From NCBI GenBank assembly GCA_035526435.1, contig DATLCI010000209.1, positions 1 to 10,453 on the forward strand: a stretch of DNA of 10,453 nucleotides. Direction: 5' to 3'. Every line of letters starts with the position of its first letter. The stretch's first letter is position 1. The notes beneath the pieces were generated by a model that saw only the letters and a program-made list of their open reading frames with translations, did not search any database and was not told the DNA's origin. This stretch comes from DATLCI01 sp035526435. Its GTDB lineage: Bacteria > Acidobacteriota > Terriglobia > Terriglobales > Acidobacteriaceae. The position numbers were made by a program, and so were the translations under genes. Shown here one piece after another: positions 7,079 to 10,453 of this stretch.

Positions 7079-7972
7079 ATGGCCGTACTCATCGACAAGA
7101 ATACCAAGGTGATCGTGCAAGGCATAACCGGACGTGAAGGGACTTTTCACGCGAAGGGCTGCGCTGAATACGGAACGAAGATCGTGGGCGGCGTGACTCC
7201 CGGCAAGGGCGGCACCACGCATGAAGGCTGGCCGGTCTTCAATACGGTGGAAGACGCGGTGAAGGCGACGGGCGCGAATGCCACCGTCATCTTTGTCCCG
7301 CCGCCATTTGCCGCCGATGCGATCATGGAAGCCGCGGATGCGGAGATCCCATTGATCGTCTGCATCACCGAAGGCATTCCCGCGCTGGACATGGTAAAGG
7401 CGTGGCAGTATTTGAAGGGCCGCGAAGCCGCAGGGAAGTATTCGAGGCTGATCGGCCCGAATTGTCCGGGAATCATCTCGCCGGGGAAATGCAAGATCGG
7501 CATCATGCCGGGGAAGATCCACAAAGAAGGAAACGTGGGCATCGTGTCGCGCTCAGGCACGCTGACGTATGAAGCCGTCTATCAACTGACGACGCGGGGG
7601 ATCGGGCAATCGACGGCGATCGGTATCGGCGGAGACCCGATCATCGGAACGAACCACACCGACGCGATGAAGCTGCTGAATGAGGACCCGGAGACGCACG
7701 CGATCATCATGATCGGCGAGATCGGCGGCAACGCGGAAGAGCAAGCTGCGGAATACGTGAAGAAACATGTGAAAAAGCCGGTAGTGGCATTCATCGCGGG
7801 GCAAACGGCCCCGCCGGGCCGACGTATGGGACACGCGGGCGCGATCATCAGCGGCGGTAAGGGAACGGCGGCCGAGAAGATGACGGCGCTGGAAGAGGCC
7901 GGGATCACGGTGGTGAAGTCGCCGGCGCTGATCGGCGAAGCGCTGGTGAACGCGATGAAGGCGAGGGCGTAG
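7079..7972 (+). CDS. sucD: Succinyl-CoA ligase (ADP/GDP-forming), alpha subunit
   Basis: CoA-binding and phosphohistidine subunit of succinyl-CoA ligase; 297 residues, slightly above the usual 288-290. Seen: GITGREGTFHAKGC at 15-28 and GGVTPGKGG at 37-45 (CoA-binding Rossmann part), GPNCPGIISPGKCKIG at 126-141, SRSGTLTYE at 157-165, and GIGGDPIIGTNHTDA at 182-196. E214 in GEIGG and H252 in GRRMGHAGAI correspond to the family's phosphorylation site, H252 being the phosphorylated residue. All catalytic elements are intact. The ATG follows the sucC stop without a gap (TAGATG); its Shine-Dalgarno, AAGGGGG at 7064-7070, lies inside the last sucC codons, 8 nt upstream, which favours translational coupling. 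No terminator hairpin follows; the gap to ndk is filled with repeats. Confidence 0.97.
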   Translation: MAVLIDKNTKVIVQGITGREGTFHAKGCAEYGTKIVGGVTPGKGGTTHEGWPVFNTVEDAVKATGANATVIFVPPPFAADAIMEAADAEIPLIVCITEGIPALDMVKAWQYLKGREAAGKYSRLIGPNCPGIISPGKCKIGIMPGKIHKEGNVGIVSRSGTLTYEAVYQLTTRGIGQSTAIGIGGDPIIGTNHTDAMKLLNEDPETHAIIMIGEIGGNAEEQAAEYVKKHVKKPVVAFIAGQTAPPGRRMGHAGAIISGGKGTAAEKMTALEEAGITVVKSPALIGEALVNAMKARA

Positions 7973-7973
7973 A

Positions 7974-8257
7974 GAAACAGTTTCTGGTTTCTAGTGTCTA
8001 GTTGCTAGTTTTTCGAGCAATGCCAAGATGAGCTAAATCTGAGGTCAAGCGTGCAATCCAGAAATCTAAATACCAGAACCGGCAAACCGGAACAAAAGAG
8101 AGCTAAAGCAGCAACGAAACAGTTTCTGGTTTCTAGTGTCTAGTTGCTAGTTTTTCGAGCAATGCCAAGATGAGCTGAAGCTGAGGTCAAGCGTGCAATC
8201 CAGAAATCTAAATACCAGAACCGGCAAACCGGACCAAAAGAGAGCTAAAGCAGCAAC
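7974..8257. repeat. 142-bp direct tandem duplication, two copies
   Basis: Copy 1 is 7974-8115 and copy 2 is 8116-8257, directly joined. They differ at only three positions (8035/8177, 8038/8180 and 8092/8234), about 98% identity. The unit length is not a multiple of three and no reading frame runs through it, so it is not coding. Each unit starts with a T-rich 7-nt periodic array and ends with CCAGAA words that are partly complementary to that array (TTCTGGT at 7982 with ACCAGAA at 8072). Confidence 0.97.
7981..8008. repeat. Heptamer array (consensus TTTCTAG), first copy
   Basis: Four consecutive 7-mers start at 7981, 7988, 7995 and 8002; each matches TTTCTAG at 5 to 7 of 7 positions, and the second is exact. 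The same array recurs at 8123-8150 in the second 142-bp unit. Confidence 0.75.
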
Positions 8258-8258
8258 G

Positions 8259-8286
8259 AGAAACTAAAAATGAGAAACGAGAGACT
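8259..8286. repeat. Purine-rich heptamer array just before ndk (consensus AGAAACK)
   Basis: Four 7-mers start at 8259, 8266, 8273 and 8280, clearest at the first and third (AGAAACT, AGAAACG). AGAAACT is the exact complement of AGTTTCT at 7979-7985, so this array is an inverted counterpart of the TTTCTAG arrays further left. It lies where the ndk Shine-Dalgarno would be expected. Confidence 0.5.
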
Positions 8287-8295
8287 GACCTTAAG

Positions 8296-8721
8296 ATGAA
8301 GACCCAACAACGTACGCTTGCCATCATTAAACCGGACGCGGTCAAGAAGAACGCTACGGGAGACATTCTCAACGCCATCTTTGCCAAGGGCTTCCGGGTG
8401 ATCGGGCTGCACATGCTGGAGATCACGCCGGAGCAGGCAGAAGGCTTTTACGCGGTGCACTCGGGCAAGCCGTTCTTCACGTCACTGTGCGAGTTCATGT
8501 CGAGCGGGCCGATCATCGTGATCGCGCTGGAAAAAGAGGATGCCATCGCGGACTGGCGCAAGCTGATGGGCGCGACGAATCCGGCGAATGCCGAAGAGGG
8601 GACCGTGCGCAAGAAGTGGGCTTCGAGCATCGAGGCCAATGCGGTGCACGGGTCGGACGCGGAAGACACGGCGCGCTTCGAGCTGAGCTATTTCTTCCCG
8701 GGATACGAGTTGTTCCGGTAG
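8296..8721 (+). CDS. ndk: Nucleoside diphosphate kinase
   Basis: Moves the gamma phosphate from ATP to other NDPs through a phosphohistidine, balancing NTP and dNTP pools; cytoplasmic. 141 residues, the family norm. Seen: TLAIIKPDAV at 7-16 (K12), the FYAVHSGKPFF segment at 51-61 (family usually has RPFF; here Lys59), WRKLMGATNPANAEEGTVR at 87-105 (R88 and R105 as nucleotide ligands), and NAVHGSD at 115-121 with the active-site H118, followed by the ELSYFF end. All key residues are present. No clear Shine-Dalgarno precedes the ATG; the purine-rich repeat there offers only GAGA-type matches. It lies downstream of sucCD. Ndk is known from Pseudomonas to associate with succinyl-CoA synthetase, so the neighbourhood is functionally sensible. 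Confidence 0.96.
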   Translation: MKTQQRTLAIIKPDAVKKNATGDILNAIFAKGFRVIGLHMLEITPEQAEGFYAVHSGKPFFTSLCEFMSSGPIIVIALEKEDAIADWRKLMGATNPANAEEGTVRKKWASSIEANAVHGSDAEDTARFELSYFFPGYELFR

Positions 8722-8727
8722 GACCTT

Positions 8728-8802
8728 TACCCACAGAGAGCACGGAGAACACCGAGGAAGGGAAGCAAAAGCTCGGGCCAACCTCGGTGTGGTCTGTGGT
8801 TA
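8728..8802. repeat. Imperfect inverted repeat with 9-nt periodic left arm, between ndk and the UbiA-like gene
   Basis: Left words CCACAGA (8731-8737) and ACACCGAGG (8749-8757) are complementary to TCTGTGG (8793-8799) and CCTCGGTGT (8782-8790). The left arm consists of three tandem 9-mers of consensus CACNGAGRR starting at 8732, 8741 and 8750. The hairpin has a 24-nt loop and an unequal internal bulge, and no T-run follows, so it is not a standard terminator. It resembles the CACAGAG-type dispersed extragenic repeats I know from other large bacterial genomes. Confidence 0.65.
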
Positions 8803-8812
8803 ACTTGTCTGT

Positions 8813-9673
8813 ATGGGTTTTTTGCGCAGCATCGGCGTGACGCTGGAGATGATCAAGTGGGAGCACTCCGTCTTTGCGCTGCCGTTTGCGCTGTGTGGCG
8901 CAATGCTGGCGGCCGGCGGGATGCCCAGCGGACGGCAACTGCTATGGATCGTGGTGTGTATGATCTCTGCGCGGTCAGCGGCGATGGCATTCAACCGCGT
9001 GGCGGATGAGGCGATCGACAAGGCAAATCCTCGAACGGCTACGCGGGCGCTGCCGGCGGGATTGCTGTCGCGTAACTTCGTGATCGCGTTCGTATTGGTC
9101 GCTTGCGCAATGTTCATCTTTTCCGCAGCCCAGCTGAATCAACTCACCTTCCGGCTTTCACCCGTCGCGCTCGCGGTGGTGCTGTTTTATTCCTACACGA
9201 AGCGTTTCACGCGATGGTCGCACCTGGTGCTGGGATTGGCGCTGGGCATCGCACCGGCGGCGGCGTGGATCGCAGTGCGCGGGTCGCTGGATGTGCGCAT
9301 CCTCATCCTGACGGCAGCGGTGACGCTGTGGGTGGGAGGATTCGACATCCTGTATGCGTGCCAGGACTACGAATTTGATCGCGAGAATGGATTGAATTCA
9401 GTCCCACAATCGTTGGGCATCGCAAAAGCCTTGTTGATGGCCAGAGTGTTGCATTTGCAAGTGCTGATCCTTTTGGCGGCGCTGATCGTAGTCTTCAATC
9501 TTGGCTGGCTGGCAGTTGCCGGATTATTTTGCGTGTCCGTATTGCTGGCGTATGAACATTCGCTGGTGCGTCCAAATGATCTAAGCAAGATGAATGCGGC
9601 GTTTTTTACGATGAACGGGGTGATCGCGGTGGTGTTCTTTGCGTTCATCGCGGCGGATCTGCTCTGGCGGTAA
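8813..9673 (+). CDS. ubiA: UbiA-family aromatic prenyltransferase, probably menaquinone (futalosine) type
   Basis: Membrane enzyme that attaches a polyprenyl chain to an aromatic acid in quinone synthesis. 286 residues, with about eight or nine hydrophobic segments. The first Asp motif is NRVADEAID at 61-69 (N61, D65, D69), followed by NPRTATRALPAG at 72-83; the second is DYEFDRENGLNSVP at 185-198 (D185, D189). This combination fits the UbiA-like subgroup often found with futalosine-pathway menaquinone genes (MqnP) rather than E. coli UbiA, but the exact acceptor is inferred. The symbol is given at family level only. The chosen ATG at 8813 has no visible Shine-Dalgarno, with repeat sequence immediately upstream; a later ATG (residue 13) would cut into the conserved KWEHSVFALPF region and is unlikely. 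Neighbours do not include other quinone genes, so the context gives little help. Confidence 0.85.
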   Translation: MGFLRSIGVTLEMIKWEHSVFALPFALCGAMLAAGGMPSGRQLLWIVVCMISARSAAMAFNRVADEAIDKANPRTATRALPAGLLSRNFVIAFVLVACAMFIFSAAQLNQLTFRLSPVALAVVLFYSYTKRFTRWSHLVLGLALGIAPAAAWIAVRGSLDVRILILTAAVTLWVGGFDILYACQDYEFDRENGLNSVPQSLGIAKALLMARVLHLQVLILLAALIVVFNLGWLAVAGLFCVSVLLAYEHSLVRPNDLSKMNAAFFTMNGVIAVVFFAFIAADLLWR

Positions 9674-9680
9674 GTTCACC

Positions 9681-9716
9681 CCCAAAGATGCAAAGGATCG
9701 CGAAGGCATGGGAAAC
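9681..9716. repeat. 9-nt periodic array between the UbiA-like and FKBP genes
   Basis: Three to four 9-mers start at 9681, 9690, 9699 and, degenerate, 9708, sharing a central AAAG/GAAG word (GCAAAGGAT is typical). They fill most of the 48-bp gap and reach to 5 nt before the FKBP start codon. Similar CAAAG-type arrays occur as dispersed repeats in other bacteria. Confidence 0.45.
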
Positions 9717-9721
9717 GGATA

Positions 9722-10180
9722 ATGGCCCGGATGAGATTCATGGTTATGTCGGTGTTGTTGATGGCCGCAATGGCGTGGGCGCAGAAACCTACCGGGCCGC
9801 AACCGGCGGCTGCTCCGCCAAAGGCTGAGGGCAAGGGCGGCGGTACGGTCTCGGGTACGCAATATTGGGATCTGAAAGTGGGAACGGGAAAGAAAGCGAT
9901 CCCGGGATTCACGCTGCGGGTGCACTACACCGGTTGGCTGCGCAAGAAGAAAGACCAGTATGAAGTCTTTGACAGTTCGGTGGGTAAAGATGCGCTGAAG
10001 TTTGACCTGGGGATGGGGCGGGTGATCAAGGGCTGGGACGAAGGCATTGCCGGAATGCGGGTAGGGGGAAGGCGTTTGCTGGTGATCCCTCCGGAAGCGG
10101 CGTACGGGCGTGAAGGGTCAGGAAAGATATCGGGCAATGCCACGCTGATCTTTGAAGTCGAACTGGTGGAAGTACGCTGA
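9722..10180 (+). CDS. Exported FKBP-type peptidyl-prolyl cis-trans isomerase
   Basis: Speeds cis-trans isomerisation of Xaa-Pro bonds, most likely in the periplasm. 152 residues. Residues 1-20 form a signal peptide (MARMRF, hydrophobic Met/Leu/Ala core, cleavage after AWA); no lipobox Cys is present. A Pro/Ala/Lys/Gly linker spans 21-45. A single FKBP domain covers about 46-152. Pocket residues seen: Y69 in VHYTG, F83-D84, V101-I102 and W105 in RVIKGWDEGI, Y128 in AAYG and F144 in TLIFEVEL. The loop before the last strand reads KISGNATL where most FKBPs have an IPP-NATL type sequence, a small deviation. The Shine-Dalgarno is weak (GGGA 8 nt upstream, inside the periodic repeat); in-frame ATGs at residues 4, 7 and 9 are alternatives. 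It is co-directional with the UbiA-like gene, 48 bp apart. Confidence 0.93.
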   Translation: MARMRFMVMSVLLMAAMAWAQKPTGPQPAAAPPKAEGKGGGTVSGTQYWDLKVGTGKKAIPGFTLRVHYTGWLRKKKDQYEVFDSSVGKDALKFDLGMGRVIKGWDEGIAGMRVGGRRLLVIPPEAAYGREGSGKISGNATLIFEVELVEVR

Positions 10181-10217
10181 ACTCCGCCGCAGAGTGCATC
10201 AGGTAAAATCCCTGCGC

Positions 10218-10453
10218 TTGGTAAAAACCAAATCCATATTGCGCGTCGCCATTGATACTGGCGGAACCTTCACCGACTGTGTGTGGCTGGAGGATGGTGA
10301 ATTGCGCATGGTCAAGGTGTTCTCCACACCAGATGACCCGTCGCGAGCCATCGCGGAAGCAATCAAACAAGTAGGGCACGCGGACGAACTCGTCATCCTG
10401 CATGGCACCACGGTAGGGACCAATACGCTGTTGCAGCGCAAAGGCGCACGAGT
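10218..10453 (+). CDS. Hydantoinase/oxoprolinase family protein, N-terminal part (cut by the window edge)
   Basis: Only about 78 codons are visible. RVAIDTGGTFTD is the phosphate-binding signature that opens the hydantoinase/oxoprolinase N-terminal (HyuA-type) domain, and HGTTVGTNTLLQRKGAR is its second hallmark. The family hydrolyses N-methylhydantoin, 5-oxoproline or acetone-type substrates with ATP; which one cannot be told from this fragment. The start is uncertain: no ATG precedes the signature. TTG 10218 is my choice, with GTG 10194 and TTG 10239 (which would give the typical MRVAIDTGG opening) as alternatives; none has a clear Shine-Dalgarno. It lies 37 bp after the FKBP gene on the same strand and could share its transcript. 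Confidence 0.85.
   Translation, partial: MVKTKSILRVAIDTGGTFTDCVWLEDGELRMVKVFSTPDDPSRAIAEAIKQVGHADELVILHGTTVGTNTLLQRKGAR

Larger units (their letters stand above)
7973..8295. other. 323-bp repeat-filled gap between sucD and ndk
   Basis: I see no gene, no convincing terminator and no good promoter here. Nearly all of it (7974-8257) is a two-copy tandem duplication. The last 38 bases before ndk are purine-rich with a 7-nt period (8259-8286). Both copies contain the same small hairpin potentials: CCGG-CAAA-CCGG near the end of each unit, and TTGCT/AGCAA around a T-rich loop. Confidence 0.8.

Noticed and set aside
7973..8295. The duplicated region as a CRISPR array or riboswitch
   Set aside because: There are only two 142-bp direct copies without spacers, and no known riboswitch core is recognised.
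10218..10231. TTGG/CCAA palindrome at the possible hydantoinase start
   Set aside because: A 4-bp repeat around an A-run is common by chance and gives no clear regulatory reading.

Overview
The window looks like ordinary core chromosome of a G+C-rich, Gram-negative-type heterotroph, most likely an Acidobacteriota (Koribacter/Terriglobus-like) soil bacterium. This placement is inferred from the gene content (succinyl-CoA ligase genes next to ndk, a UbiA-like prenyltransferase of the futalosine-menaquinone type, secreted Ser/Thr/Gly-rich proteins with GCL modules) and from the style of its intergenic repeats. No marker gene such as rRNA is present to prove it. I see no phage, transposase, CRISPR array, tRNA or rRNA.

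Left part (1-3088): two minus-strand genes, trpD (anthranilate phosphoribosyltransferase) followed after 38 bp by a secreted GH20 beta-N-acetylhexosaminidase that runs off the left edge. Divergent from trpD is a 440-residue secreted low-complexity protein (3089-4411) built from two copies of a small Cys-containing module. It ends in a strong, probably bidirectional terminator shared with a convergent ECF sigma factor gene (4472-5158, minus; TTG start). The sigma gene is divergent from a DoxX-like membrane protein gene (5296-5727), which has its own terminator.

Right part (5900-10453): all genes are on the plus strand. sucC and sucD abut exactly and encode the two subunits of succinyl-CoA ligase. 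ndk follows after a 323-bp gap that holds a nearly perfect 142-bp tandem duplication. Then come a UbiA-family prenyltransferase, an exported FKBP-type prolyl isomerase, and the first 236 bases of a hydantoinase/oxoprolinase-type gene cut by the right edge.

Functionally the genes are a mix: TCA-cycle substrate-level phosphorylation plus NTP balancing (sucCD, ndk), quinone synthesis (UbiA-like), tryptophan synthesis (trpD), amino-sugar polymer breakdown (GH20), envelope protein folding (FKBP) and a regulatory/membrane pair (ECF sigma, DoxX). I found no convincing new multi-gene system. The more unusual content is non-coding: three successive gaps between sucD and the FKBP gene each carry short-period (7- or 9-nt) repeat arrays, one of them doubled as a 142-bp unit. 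The duplicated split-module architecture of the secreted protein is the main protein-level oddity.
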